DNA of 64,000 bases from a virus, in the IMG/VR virus record IMGVR_UViG_3300020477_001008, positions 124,001-188,000 of that record. One strand, given 5' to 3'. A program made the translations under genes and the position numbers. Below, in pieces: positions 17,846-26,060 of this stretch. Numbering within the stretch: the first letter of the stretch is position 1; each line of letters begins with the position of its first letter. Under the pieces are notes generated by a model. It did no database searches, had not been told where the DNA came from, and saw nothing but the letters and a program-made list of their open reading frames with translations.

Positions 17846-18121
17846 ATGAAATTATTAGCAACTATACTATTTTTATTCGCAACTGTGGCAGTAGTCACAG
17901 ACGTTAATGCTGGTCACAAAAGAGGCAATGGTACTTGTTTTGATGACTATACGCATTGGAAAAATATGATCAACAAAAGATCTGATGCACCACTTTGGCA
18001 ACAAAGTAAGGATATGAGAGATTTAGCAATATCTCAACGTGTCCAAGGTAATACTGAAAAGTGCGAAGAATTAATGGAAGAAGCTTTACGAATGATTCGT
18101 AAACCTTATCCAACTGAATAA
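17846..18121 (+). CDS. Small secreted protein
   Basis: A 91-residue protein with a clear signal peptide: K at position 2, hydrophobic core to about residue 20, and V-N-A|G as the likely cleavage site at 22/23. The mature domain has two cysteines (C-F-D-D-Y and E-K-C-E-E-L) and a helical charged C-terminus, so a periplasmic disulfide is possible. It ends three small genes of membrane or envelope character. Role unknown. Confidence 0.6.
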   Translation: MKLLATILFLFATVAVVTDVNAGHKRGNGTCFDDYTHWKNMINKRSDAPLWQQSKDMRDLAISQRVQGNTEKCEELMEEALRMIRKPYPTE

Positions 18122-18127
18122 ATCTGC

Positions 18128-18155
18128 TTGACATCGGAGCAAAATCAAGTATAAT
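18128..18155 (+). promoter_or_regulatory. Strong sigma70-like promoter of the cobalamin-riboswitch unit
   Basis: TTGACA (18128-18133) and TATAAT (18150-18155) are both perfect hexamers, 16 nt apart. This is the closest match to the bacterial consensus in the window. Transcription should begin near 18162, immediately before the riboswitch. Confidence 0.8.
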
Positions 18156-18164
18156 AAAAATTAA

Positions 18165-18331
18165 GTAGTGAATCGTGTTGGGGAATCAGTGTGAAATTCG
18201 CTGGCTCTACCAGGAACCGTAAAGTCGGAGTGCCAACCACTACAAGTCCGCTGTCGAATGAGGGCCTGGGAAAGTCTAGTTCTACAATGAAAAGTTAACA
18301 GTGGCGAGGCACGGCAACGTGTCATAAGGAA
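18165..18331 (+). promoter_or_regulatory. Cobalamin (B12) riboswitch with Shine-Dalgarno-masking hairpin
   Basis: The leader has G-rich GGGGAA, then GTGTGAAATTC, a GGCTCTACCAGGAAC segment and CCGTAAAG (18180-18224), matching the order of the conserved cobalamin aptamer core (GGGAA, GGTGNGAAA-like, GCTG, CCGC-AACTGTAA-like). Downstream, TTAACAGT (18295-18302) and ACTGTTAA (18332-18339) are exact inverted repeats. They enclose a GCAA-loop hairpin and the AAGGA Shine-Dalgarno (18326-18330), and the stem includes the A of the start codon. This fits a translation-controlling expression platform. The 3' B12-box half is poorly conserved, so it may be a marine AdoCbl-variant or class II type. Confidence 0.7.
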
Positions 18332-18338
18332 ACTGTTA

Positions 18339-18848
18339 ATGAATAAAACAACTGAAACGTTAGTATTATTTCTCTACTATATAGGTATTATAGCCTTGAG
18401 TAGAATAATACCACATCCACCAAACTTTACACCGGTTATTGCTATGGCAATTTTTATGCCATATATGACTCGCGATGTATATTTGGCTATGTTAGTTCCA
18501 ATTACGGCAATGTTTGTTTCAGATCTTTATTTGGGTTTGCACTCATTTATGATTTGGATTTATGGAACTATAATGTTATGTACACTTGTTAGTAGATATT
18601 TTAATTTAATAACAATGTCTATATTTGCACCAGTTATATTTTTTACAACAACTAATTTTGGTGTATGGTTAACAAGCACATTATATCCAAAAACACTAGA
18701 CGGTTTAATCTTATGTTACACGATGGCGATACCTTTTTTTAGAAACACATTATTGAGTACGATATTTTATATATTATTACTTGGAGCAATATATGAAATA
18801 GCAAAAAGGAGTTATACGTGGTTAAAAAAATATTACTATCTGCAATAA
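18339..18848 (+). CDS. DUF6580-like multi-pass membrane transporter, probable cobalamin uptake
   Basis: A 169-residue integral membrane protein with five or six hydrophobic segments. The first loop has S-R-I-I-P-H-P-P-N-F-T-P-V-I-A-M-A, the signature I associate with the DUF6580 family of putative transport proteins, which resemble ECF transporter S components. It is the first gene behind the cobalamin riboswitch, so cobalamin or a corrinoid precursor is the likely substrate (inference). It overlaps the TonB receptor gene by 31 nt. Confidence 0.72.
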   Translation: MNKTTETLVLFLYYIGIIALSRIIPHPPNFTPVIAMAIFMPYMTRDVYLAMLVPITAMFVSDLYLGLHSFMIWIYGTIMLCTLVSRYFNLITMSIFAPVIFFTTTNFGVWLTSTLYPKTLDGLILCYTMAIPFFRNTLLSTIFYILLLGAIYEIAKRSYTWLKKYYYLQ

Positions 18849-20686
18849 TACTATTATGTTGGTGGCTTGTTATGACAAAGGTACAAGCTAATGAAACAGA
18901 ACAATTTAAATCAGAATCTTTTTATGAAGAAGATGGTGCGTTAGTTGTTGATATAACAATTTATTTGATTAGAGATCCAAGCACACTTACAACAAAATCA
19001 ATGAGTGTTGATTATGTAGACAAATACACAATTGAAAATACAAATAGTGTTGATACAATACAAGCAATACAAAGAGTAACAGGTTTAACAATAGTACAAT
19101 CAGGTCCAACAGGACAACAAACATCAATCTTTATGAGAGGAACAAATTCTAATCATACAATGGTTGCTATAAATGGAATACCAATTAAAGATAATTCAAC
19201 AACAGGCGGACTACACGATTTAGGACAAGACTTTATTAAACATATTACTGGAATACAAGTAGTAAAAGGTTCACAAGGAACACTATTTGGTCCAAATGCA
19301 GTTGGTGGTGTAATTAATTTTATTACAACAGACAGTTATGAAAATTCAATATCAACAACAATAGGATCAAACAATACTAAAGGTGTAACAGTAAAAATAC
19401 ACGAAGATATTGATAATCACTCAATAAGTTTAATTTTAGATGGTACAAAATCAGATGGTATATCAGTATATCCAAATGGTGCTGAAAAAGATGGATATGA
19501 TACTAAAAATATTACAGTAAACACAAATAGTAAATTTGAAAACTTTGATATAGGAACTACTATTATTAAAAGAAATAATAATTCAGATTTAGATGCATCA
19601 GGTTCTGATGATACAGATTACACATCAAATAACAAAATGAGTGTATATCAAATTTATACAAAAATAAAAAATGCACTAGGATTTAGTAATTTTACTTTTT
19701 CTAGAAGTGAATATGATAGAGAATATGTAAATGGTACAGAAATTGATGAATATGATTCAAATACGAACACTTATCTTTTTACAAATACTTTTATGTTTAA
19801 TGATTTTGATATAACGCCTGGTATTGAGTATGAACAATATGATGGTACGTTTAACAATAGAGGTTCATATACATCATCAGTTGATAAAGAAGGAGATAAC
19901 ACAGGAACATTTATTAATGGAAATTATCTAGTAAATGATAAACTTCTTTTTTCAATAGGTTTAAGAAATGATAACTCTAGTATGTTTAACAACTATAACA
20001 CTTATAGACTAGGTACTACATATGAACTAACTGATGACTTAACATTAAAAAGCAATTATTCAACAGCAGTAAAAACACCTACACTATACGAACTATATGG
20101 TGCAGACAGTTATGGTTATAATGGTAATCCTGACTTACAACCAGAAGAAGCAGAAACAATAGATATAGGTTTTGAATATCAAATAAATGATAAAATGGAT
20201 ATGGACCTTGTTTACTTTACTACTGACTTAGATAATATGATCACGTATGGTAATAGTACATATTCAAATGCAACAGGTACATCTAACAGACACGGTGCTG
20301 AATTAAAAATGAATAGTGCTATAGATGAAAACTTTTATGTAAGGTCAGGTACAACGTTTACTATTGCACAAGACAGTGATGATAAACAAGTTACTAGAAG
20401 ACCAAAATGGAATTGGTTTACAGGTATTGATTACAAGAAAGACAAAGTTACAAACACACTTGAATGGATTTATACTGGAAAGCATTTAGACATAGATTCA
20501 CAAACTTATGCTACTATTGAAAAACCAGCAGTTGATATAATTAATTTTCATTCAAAGTATGAGCTTAATGAAAGTTCAGAATTAATACTTTCTGTAAACA
20601 ATCTTACAGATGTAGATTATGAAAGACCAGATGGCTATTCGCAAGATGGTAGAAACTTCTTACTAACATTTAAAATTAAATACTAA
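18818..20686 (+). CDS. TonB-dependent outer-membrane receptor, BtuB-like
   Basis: A 622-residue TonB-dependent receptor starting with GTG, preceded by AAAAGGAG. It has a signal peptide (cut after V-Q-A, about residue 24), a plug domain with F-M-R-G-T-N-S-N-H-T-M-V-A-I-N-G-I-P-I and G-P-N-A-V-G-G-V-I-N-F-I, and a beta-barrel with the conserved Y-E-L-Y-G and N-P-D-L-Q-P-E segments. It ends with an aromatic barrel terminus. The riboswitch upstream suggests corrinoid uptake, like BtuB. Encoding a nutrient receptor in a phage genome is unusual. Alternatives are siderophore uptake, or receptor replacement that affects superinfection. Confidence 0.88.
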   Translation: MVKKILLSAIILLCWWLVMTKVQANETEQFKSESFYEEDGALVVDITIYLIRDPSTLTTKSMSVDYVDKYTIENTNSVDTIQAIQRVTGLTIVQSGPTGQQTSIFMRGTNSNHTMVAINGIPIKDNSTTGGLHDLGQDFIKHITGIQVVKGSQGTLFGPNAVGGVINFITTDSYENSISTTIGSNNTKGVTVKIHEDIDNHSISLILDGTKSDGISVYPNGAEKDGYDTKNITVNTNSKFENFDIGTTIIKRNNNSDLDASGSDDTDYTSNNKMSVYQIYTKIKNALGFSNFTFSRSEYDREYVNGTEIDEYDSNTNTYLFTNTFMFNDFDITPGIEYEQYDGTFNNRGSYTSSVDKEGDNTGTFINGNYLVNDKLLFSIGLRNDNSSMFNNYNTYRLGTTYELTDDLTLKSNYSTAVKTPTLYELYGADSYGYNGNPDLQPEEAETIDIGFEYQINDKMDMDLVYFTTDLDNMITYGNSTYSNATGTSNRHGAELKMNSAIDENFYVRSGTTFTIAQDSDDKQVTRRPKWNWFTGIDYKKDKVTNTLEWIYTGKHLDIDSQTYATIEKPAVDIINFHSKYELNESSELILSVNNLTDVDYERPDGYSQDGRNFLLTFKIKY

Positions 20687-20694
20687 TATAAATA
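20687..20694 (+). promoter_or_regulatory. Late promoter TATAAATA before 20713
   Basis: A perfect TATAAATA just after the receptor stop codon. The next ATG is 18 nt away with an AAAGGA Shine-Dalgarno between, so this late message would keep a short leader. Confidence 0.6.
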
Positions 20695-20712
20695 TAGTTA
20701 AAGGAAATAAAA

Positions 20713-21483
20713 ATGCCATACCACAATAGTGATAAAAGGTTTGAAAAATATCAGAACATAGCATTTATGCCATTAGACATTCCATATGAAAAAATGGATT
20801 TAGAAGAGCTACAAGTATTTTCTGATAGGAACTATATATGGCCACCTGATGTACACACAAATTTGTACGGAAATAAAAAAAACAAACACGGTGAATATGT
20901 TGAAAAACATCCTCATATGATTTGGAGAATAGTTTGTTTACGTGGTCAAGGATTTGAAAAACCTGAAGATTGGATTGATGCGGCAATGGTTAGAAACTCT
21001 TGGTCAAGCAGATTAGAACGTACACAAGAAGTTAAAAACAATCCAAACTTACCAAAAGAACTACAAGGTATAATAAAGTTAATTGAACAATTACCTATAC
21101 AATGTAATCACGCAGAACTTGTACAGCAAAGAAAAGATGTTCCATTACATAATGACGCCGCAGTAGATTTAGATTCAAGTAAGCTATCTCCATATGAACC
21201 ATCAGGTTTTAGATTACTATTAAATGATGTAAGAAAACCAAGTTTTTATTTCTGTAAAGAACACAAACCAACAGAAGACAATCCATTGTTATATGTGGAT
21301 GTACCAATGGATACAAATGCGTTTGTGATTAATGAATTAGTATACCCACACGGTGCTAAAAAAATAGACGAATTAAAGTGGGTAGTAACAGCAACTGGTC
21401 CTATAGATTCTGGAAAACATTTACAATTATTGGAAAAAAGCTATAACAAATATAGTGATAAAATAATTGCATTTACAGAGTAA
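20713..21483 (+). CDS. Hypothetical protein, possible 2OG-Fe(II) oxygenase
   Basis: A 256-residue soluble protein. A P-L-H-N-D-A-A-V-D segment near residue 142 could supply an H-x-D iron pair. A later V-Y-P-H-G-A-K-K could supply the distal His, as in Asp/Asn beta-hydroxylase-like 2-oxoglutarate oxygenases. The spacing (about 70 residues) is plausible, but the rest is not a clear family match. It has its own late promoter and a hairpin after it. The substrate would be unknown. Confidence 0.5.
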   Translation: MPYHNSDKRFEKYQNIAFMPLDIPYEKMDLEELQVFSDRNYIWPPDVHTNLYGNKKNKHGEYVEKHPHMIWRIVCLRGQGFEKPEDWIDAAMVRNSWSSRLERTQEVKNNPNLPKELQGIIKLIEQLPIQCNHAELVQQRKDVPLHNDAAVDLDSSKLSPYEPSGFRLLLNDVRKPSFYFCKEHKPTEDNPLLYVDVPMDTNAFVINELVYPHGAKKIDELKWVVTATGPIDSGKHLQLLEKSYNKYSDKIIAFTE

Positions 21484-21513
21484 CCAGTTGGTTTAAAAGC
21501 CCCTCCCGGGATT

Positions 21514-21546
21514 AAGGAACCTAAGGTGTAAAAGCTATGGTTCCTT
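21514..21546 (+). terminator. Hairpin between 20713 gene and gp32
   Basis: AAGGAACC (21514-21521) pairs perfectly with GGTTCCTT (21539-21546) around a 17-nt loop, with a short T-rich tail. It sits before the gp32 promoter, consistent with transcription termination. Confidence 0.55.
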
Positions 21547-21563
21547 TCTATTGAAAAAAAGAC

Positions 21564-21592
21564 TTGACTTTATCATAAAAGCTAAATATAAT
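21564..21592 (+). promoter_or_regulatory. Sigma70-like promoter of gp32
   Basis: TTGACT (21564-21569) and TATAAT (21587-21592) with 17-nt spacing. The start near 21599 gives an approximately 83-nt leader, long compared with other genes here. Confidence 0.75.
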
Positions 21593-21626
21593 GTGTATAT
21601 AATGTTTAAGATATTTTATACATTAT

Positions 21627-21664
21627 GGCAAACAAAGGCTAATATAGGCAAACATAGGCTTAAT
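21627..21664 (+). repeat. Tandem imperfect direct repeat in the gp32 leader
   Basis: Two copies of GGCAAACAWAGGCT(T)AAT start 20 nt apart (21627 and 21647), directly before the AGGAGG Shine-Dalgarno of gp32. T4 gp32 represses its own translation by binding a leader operator. These repeats are a candidate operator, but that is inference. Confidence 0.5.
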
Positions 21665-21681
21665 AAAAGGAGGCACATTAT

Positions 21682-22728
21682 ATGGCATCATTAGCAGACA
21701 TCCGTGCGAAACTGGCGGCACAAGAAAATAAAAGCTCAAACAGAGCATCAGTTTCAGATAACGCAATTTACCCATTTTGGAATATACCTGAAGGAACAAC
21801 TTCTACTATGAGGTTCTTACCTGATGGAGATAAATCCAATACTTTCTTTTGGCAAGAAAGAGCAATGATTAAATTACCATTTCCAGGAGTTAAAGGTCAA
21901 GCTGATACTAAACCAACTTTAGTACAAGTACCTTGTATGGAAATGTTTAATGAACCTTGCCCAGTACTTGCAGAAGTAAGAACTTGGTTTAAAGATTCAT
22001 CTTTAGAAGATATGGGTAGAAAATATTGGAAGAAAAGAAGTTACATCTTTCAAGGTTTTGTAGTTAATTCAACTTTAGACGAGGAAACTACACCAGAGAA
22101 TCCTATTCGAAGGTTTGTAATTAATCCATCAATATATCAAATCATCAGATCAGCATTAATGAATCCTGATATGGAAGATCTACCAACTGATATTGAAAAA
22201 GGTAGAGATTTCAAATTAACAAAAACACAAAAAGGTGGTTATGCTGATTATTCAACTTCAACTTGGTCATTTAAATCAAGAGCATTAAGTGATTCAGAAC
22301 AAGGTGCAATCAAACAATATGGTTTGCATAACTTGGCAGACTTTATGCCTAAAAAACCATCTCAAGAAGATCTTAACGTGATTCAAGAGATGTTTAAAGC
22401 ATCAGTTGATGGTGAATTGTATGATCCAGAAAGATTTGGACAATATTATAAGCCAGCTGGATTAAACACAGGATCTAAAGCAACGGCTACAACTAAATCA
22501 GTACCAGTACAAGCGGCACCAACACAGCCAGCACCTGTACAAACTGAAGCAGTAGTACAACCGTCACCTGTTCAAGCTGAAGTTAAAGTAGCAGAAACAG
22601 TAACAGCGACAGCAACAACTGAATCTCCTGCTCAAACAACAGCACCAGCAACATCTACAGCAAGTCAAAGTAAAGTATCAGCAGATGATATTTTATCAAT
22701 GATTAGAAGTAGACAAGCTAACAAATAA
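21682..22728 (+). CDS. 32: Single-stranded DNA-binding protein (T4 gp32-like)
   Basis: A 348-residue gp32 homologue that coats single-stranded DNA in replication, recombination and repair. The N-terminal L-A-D-I-R-A-K-L-A-A helix resembles the cooperativity domain. The core has Y-P-F-W-N-I-P-E-G, a T-x-R-F-L-P-D-G-D strand and a V-P-C-M-E-M-F-N-E-P-C-P cysteine pair comparable to the zinc site. The C-terminal 90 residues are an Ala/Pro/Thr-rich linker ending S-A-D-D-I-L-S-M-I, probably the protein-interaction tail. The strong promoter and AGGAGG site suggest high expression. Confidence 0.93.
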   Translation: MASLADIRAKLAAQENKSSNRASVSDNAIYPFWNIPEGTTSTMRFLPDGDKSNTFFWQERAMIKLPFPGVKGQADTKPTLVQVPCMEMFNEPCPVLAEVRTWFKDSSLEDMGRKYWKKRSYIFQGFVVNSTLDEETTPENPIRRFVINPSIYQIIRSALMNPDMEDLPTDIEKGRDFKLTKTQKGGYADYSTSTWSFKSRALSDSEQGAIKQYGLHNLADFMPKKPSQEDLNVIQEMFKASVDGELYDPERFGQYYKPAGLNTGSKATATTKSVPVQAAPTQPAPVQTEAVVQPSPVQAEVKVAETVTATATTESPAQTTAPATSTASQSKVSADDILSMIRSRQANK

Positions 22729-22738
22729 TTTGTATAAT
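22710..22738 (+). promoter_or_regulatory. Sigma70-like promoter of uvsX
   Basis: TAGACA (22710-22715, inside the end of gp32) and TATAAT (22733-22738) are 17 nt apart. The start would fall near 22745, at the beginning of a stable hairpin. Confidence 0.6.
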
Positions 22739-22740
22739 AG

Positions 22741-22764
22741 AGGCTGTGGGGAAACTCACAGCCT
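22741..22764 (+). promoter_or_regulatory. 5' leader hairpin of uvsX (or gp32 terminator)
   Basis: AGGCTGTG pairs with CACAGCCT around GGGAAACT. No T-run follows. Because a promoter lies directly upstream, it probably sits at the 5' end of the uvsX message, perhaps protecting it, while also forming at the 3' end of gp32 transcripts. Confidence 0.5.
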
Positions 22765-22785
22765 TATACAAGAACAGGAGAAATT

Positions 22786-23889
22786 ATGGTAAGACCATTT
22801 GACGTAAGTAAGTTTAGATCCAGTTTAACAAAAAGTATACAGGGTATTTCTACAGGTTTTGAATCTGATCCTGATACTTGGATCTCAACAGGAAATTATA
22901 CATTAAATTATCTAATTAGTGGAGACTTTAATAAAGGTGTACCGCTAGGTAGAGTAACAATGTTAGCAGGAGAATCAGGCTCGGGTAAGAGTTTAATTGC
23001 TTCTGGTAACTTAATTAAAAATGCACAAGACCAAGGTATATTTTGTGTAGCAATAGACAGTGAAAATGCATTACACGAAGATTGGTTACAAGCATTAGGT
23101 GTAGATACATCACCTGAAAAGATGTTAAGAATAAATGTATCAATGGTAGATGATGTTGCTAAAATTATTAGTGACTTTATTTCAAGTTATAAAAAAGATT
23201 ACGAAGGTAAAGAAGACAAGCCAAAAATTCTATTTGTTGTAGATAGTTTGGGTATGTTACTAACACCAACAGATAGAGATCAATTTGAAAAAGGTGAAAT
23301 GAAAGGTGATTTAGGGAGAAAAGCTAAATCATTAACAGCACTCATTCGTAATACAGTAAATTTAATTGGTAGTTTAAATATTGGATTAGTAGCAACTAAT
23401 CATACATACGCATCGCAAGATATGTTTGATCCAGATGATAAGATATCAGGTGGACAAGGTTTTATGTATGCAAGTTCAGTAGTAGTTGCTATGAGAAAAC
23501 TTAAACTCAAAGAAGACGAAGATGGTAATAAAATAACTGATGTAACTGGTATTAGATCAGCTTGTAAAGTAATGAAATCAAGGTTTAATAAACCTTTTGA
23601 AGCAGTACAAGTAAAAATTCCATATGAAAAAGGAATGGATCCATATTCAGGATTAGTTGACTTGTTTGAAAAGAAAGAAATTTTAGTAAAACAAGGTAAT
23701 AGATTAAAGTACGTTGACAGATTTGGAAAAGAACATTTACATTATCGTAAACAATGGACGGGAGAACATTTGGATTTAGTTATGGCTGAGTTCCAGGATA
23801 ATAATGACCCGGAAAACATAAATAAAACCAAACAAACCATAGGAGCAAACAGCGATGATGAATCACTCGGAGGTAGCGATGCTACTTGA
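22786..23889 (+). CDS. uvsX: RecA-like recombinase UvsX
   Basis: A 367-residue RecA/Rad51-type strand-exchange ATPase of the T4 UvsX family. Walker A is L-A-G-E-S-G-S-G-K-S at about residues 62-71, Walker B the hydrophobic I-L-F-V-V-D-S-L-G, and L2-like G-G-Q-G-F-M-Y-A-S-S follows. UvsX pairs homologous DNA in recombination-dependent replication with UvsY, gp32 and UvsW, all encoded nearby. AGGAG precedes the ATG. Its end overlaps the next small gene. Confidence 0.94.
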   Translation: MVRPFDVSKFRSSLTKSIQGISTGFESDPDTWISTGNYTLNYLISGDFNKGVPLGRVTMLAGESGSGKSLIASGNLIKNAQDQGIFCVAIDSENALHEDWLQALGVDTSPEKMLRINVSMVDDVAKIISDFISSYKKDYEGKEDKPKILFVVDSLGMLLTPTDRDQFEKGEMKGDLGRKAKSLTALIRNTVNLIGSLNIGLVATNHTYASQDMFDPDDKISGGQGFMYASSVVVAMRKLKLKEDEDGNKITDVTGIRSACKVMKSRFNKPFEAVQVKIPYEKGMDPYSGLVDLFEKKEILVKQGNRLKYVDRFGKEHLHYRKQWTGEHLDLVMAEFQDNNDPENINKTKQTIGANSDDESLGGSDAT

Positions 23890-24115
23890 AGCCTGGAATA
23901 AAATAGTTGAATACATACCACAAAAAGATAGAATGGAAGCCGCAAAAGCTTATGTAACATTATTAGATGATTACGGCATTGACGGCCAAGATTTAGAAGA
24001 GTTTAAAGGTAGTGATGACTATTTAGAAACAGCAATCTCAGAACATTATGAAGATTTAGAAGAGTATGATGATGAAGATGAAGGATCTGCGTACAACGAC
24101 GAAGAGGCTTACTAA
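23879..24115 (+). CDS. Small acidic protein between uvsX and uvsY
   Basis: A 78-residue very acidic protein. I chose ATG 23879 over 23855 because CGGAGG lies at the right distance before it. The N-terminal half is helical; the C-terminal half is dominated by Asp/Glu/Tyr. It overlaps uvsX by 11 nt and uvsY by 1 nt, so it is within the recombination operon. Function unknown; a DNA-mimicking or UvsX/UvsY-regulating role is possible only by position. Confidence 0.6.
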   Translation: MLLEAWNKIVEYIPQKDRMEAAKAYVTLLDDYGIDGQDLEEFKGSDDYLETAISEHYEDLEEYDDEDEGSAYNDEEAY

Positions 24116-24588
24116 TGTCAGCTAAATGGTACGGACAAGTTTCAAACAATCTTGGTAAGATTCCTGAATGTATCGAATATTACGAAAATCAATTAGAAGA
24201 AGCAAGACTAGAGTGTGGACTTACTGGTAACATTGAAAGAAATGCTAAAAATGTTCCTGGTATAGTTGAACATCGATTTAATCAATTACAAGAAATAGAA
24301 GCAATTTTAGAGTTTCTTAATATCCAACTAAGAAAAATCAGAAGTAAACATTATAAGAAGTTTTTAGAAAATTATCAAAGAGCATTAACATCAAATGATG
24401 TTAGAAACTATATTGACGGAGAAGATGACGTTGTTGATATGGCTAATTTAGTTAATGAATTTGCTTTGTTAAGAAATAAATTCTTAGGTTTACTTAAAGC
24501 CATTGATGCCAAACAATTTCAAATTAATAATATTGTAAAATTAAGGGTAGCTGGGCTAGATGATGCAGAATTATTTGCAAAAAAATAG
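24115..24588 (+). CDS. uvsY: Recombination mediator UvsY
   Basis: A 157-residue helical protein matching UvsY, the mediator that loads UvsX on gp32-coated single-stranded DNA. The family pattern is visible: W-Y at the N-terminus, E-Y-Y-E-N-Q-L-E-E-A-R, the P-G-I-V-E-H-R-F segment, L-x-I-Q-L-R-K-I-R-S-K-H-Y-K-K-F-L-E, and Y-I-D-G-E-D-D-V-V-D-M-A. The start overlaps the previous stop (TAATG). Confidence 0.88.
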   Translation: MSAKWYGQVSNNLGKIPECIEYYENQLEEARLECGLTGNIERNAKNVPGIVEHRFNQLQEIEAILEFLNIQLRKIRSKHYKKFLENYQRALTSNDVRNYIDGEDDVVDMANLVNEFALLRNKFLGLLKAIDAKQFQINNIVKLRVAGLDDAELFAKK

Positions 24589-24603
24589 TCTCAGTTGTAT
24601 AAT
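24575..24603 (+). promoter_or_regulatory. Sigma70-like promoter abutting uvsW
   Basis: TTGCAA (24575-24580) and TATAAT (24598-24603), 17 nt apart. The uvsW ATG at 24609 is 5 nt after the -10 box, so the message would be leaderless. Confidence 0.55.
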
Positions 24604-24608
24604 AAGAA

Positions 24609-26060
24609 ATGAAAACAACAGTACTGCATATTAAAGACGAAGTAAATGTTAAGTTTGAAAACTTAGATGTAGTAACTCGTAGAAAAATTTCCGACAAGTT
24701 AAAATTTTTTGTACCATATGCATATCATTTACCAGCATATAAGCTAGGAAGATGGGATGGTAATATACGTTTCTGTGATATAGGTGGAAGAACATATTTA
24801 AATTTAATTGATAGAATACTGCCTGTTATTGAAGATCAAGATTATGATATTAAAATCAAAGATGATAGAAAAGATTATGATTTAAAATTTGAAGCTATAG
24901 ATGAAGGATATTTGTCAGAAATTACTTGGCCTAAAACTCATCCAGAAGCTGGAGAACCAATTATATTAAGAGACTATCAAGTTAAAGTTATAAATGAATT
25001 TATAAAAGCACCACAAAGTTTACAAGAAATTGCCACAGGTGCAGGTAAAACAATTATTACTGCCGCATTATCAAAAATGTGTGAGAAGTATGGTAGAACT
25101 ATTGTTATAGTACCTAATAAAAGTTTAGTAGGACAAACAGAACAAGATTATATTACTTGCGGATTAGATGTTGGTGTATATTTTGGAGACAGAAAAGAAT
25201 TAGGTCATCAACATACAATTTGTACTTGGCAAAGTTTAAATGTATTGCACAAAAAAACTAAAAAAGCAGAAGCTCCTTTTCCTTTAGATGAGTTTATAAA
25301 AGATGTTGTATGTGTAATGGTAGATGAAGTTCATATGGCAAAAGCAGATGTATTAAAAACTTTATTAACAGGACCATTTGCACACGTTCCAATGAGATGG
25401 GGATTAACAGGAACAATACCAAAAGAAGATTATGAAAAAATAAGTTTAATAGCTTCACTAGGTAAAGTAATAAATCAATTATCAGCAAGTGAATTACAAG
25501 AAAAAGGTGTGTTAGCACAATGCCACGTTAATATTATTCAAACGCAAGACTTTCAAACTTTTAGATCTTACCCAGAAGAATTAACTTATCTTACAAGTTT
25601 TAAACCAAGACTTACATTTATGGGTAAGTTAGTTGATGAAATAAGATCAGGTGGTAATACATTAATATTAGTTGATAGAATTAAAACAGGAGAACTGTTA
25701 CAAGAAGAAATACCTGGATCAGTTTTTATACAAGGTAAAACAAAATTAGAAACACGTGAAGAAGAATATTCAGAAGTAGCTACAGAACAATATAAAGTTA
25801 TTATTGCAACATACGGAGTTGCGGCAGTAGGTATTAATTTACCAAGAATTTTTAATCTAGTACTTGTGGAACCAGGAAAAAGCTTTGTAAGAGTTATACA
25901 AAGTATAGGAAGAGGTATTAGAAAAGCAGAAGACAAAGATTATGTGCAAATTTGGGATATTACATCAAGTTGCAAATATTCAAAAAGACACTTAACGGCA
26001 AGAAAAAGGTTTTACAAAGAAGCCAAATACCCGTATACTGTTAGTAAGGTAAAAATATAA
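24609..26060 (+). CDS. uvsW: Helicase UvsW (superfamily 2)
   Basis: A 483-residue SF2 helicase matching T4 UvsW, which unwinds R-loops, migrates branches and switches origin to recombination-dependent replication. An N-terminal domain of about 110 residues precedes the Q-like L-R-D-Y-Q motif, Walker A E-I-A-T-G-A-G-K-T and motif II V-D-E-V-H. Motif III is L-T-G-T-I, and V and VI appear as A-T-Y-G-V-A-A-V-G-I-N and Q-S-I-G-R-G-I-R. The last codon overlaps the next start. Confidence 0.93.
   Translation: MKTTVLHIKDEVNVKFENLDVVTRRKISDKLKFFVPYAYHLPAYKLGRWDGNIRFCDIGGRTYLNLIDRILPVIEDQDYDIKIKDDRKDYDLKFEAIDEGYLSEITWPKTHPEAGEPIILRDYQVKVINEFIKAPQSLQEIATGAGKTIITAALSKMCEKYGRTIVIVPNKSLVGQTEQDYITCGLDVGVYFGDRKELGHQHTICTWQSLNVLHKKTKKAEAPFPLDEFIKDVVCVMVDEVHMAKADVLKTLLTGPFAHVPMRWGLTGTIPKEDYEKISLIASLGKVINQLSASELQEKGVLAQCHVNIIQTQDFQTFRSYPEELTYLTSFKPRLTFMGKLVDEIRSGGNTLILVDRIKTGELLQEEIPGSVFIQGKTKLETREEEYSEVATEQYKVIIATYGVAAVGINLPRIFNLVLVEPGKSFVRVIQSIGRGIRKAEDKDYVQIWDITSSCKYSKRHLTARKRFYKEAKYPYTVSKVKI

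Noticed and set aside
22741-22764. Hairpin as a simple terminator of gp32
   Set aside because: No T-run follows and a good promoter lies immediately upstream, so a 5' leader element for uvsX is at least as likely.
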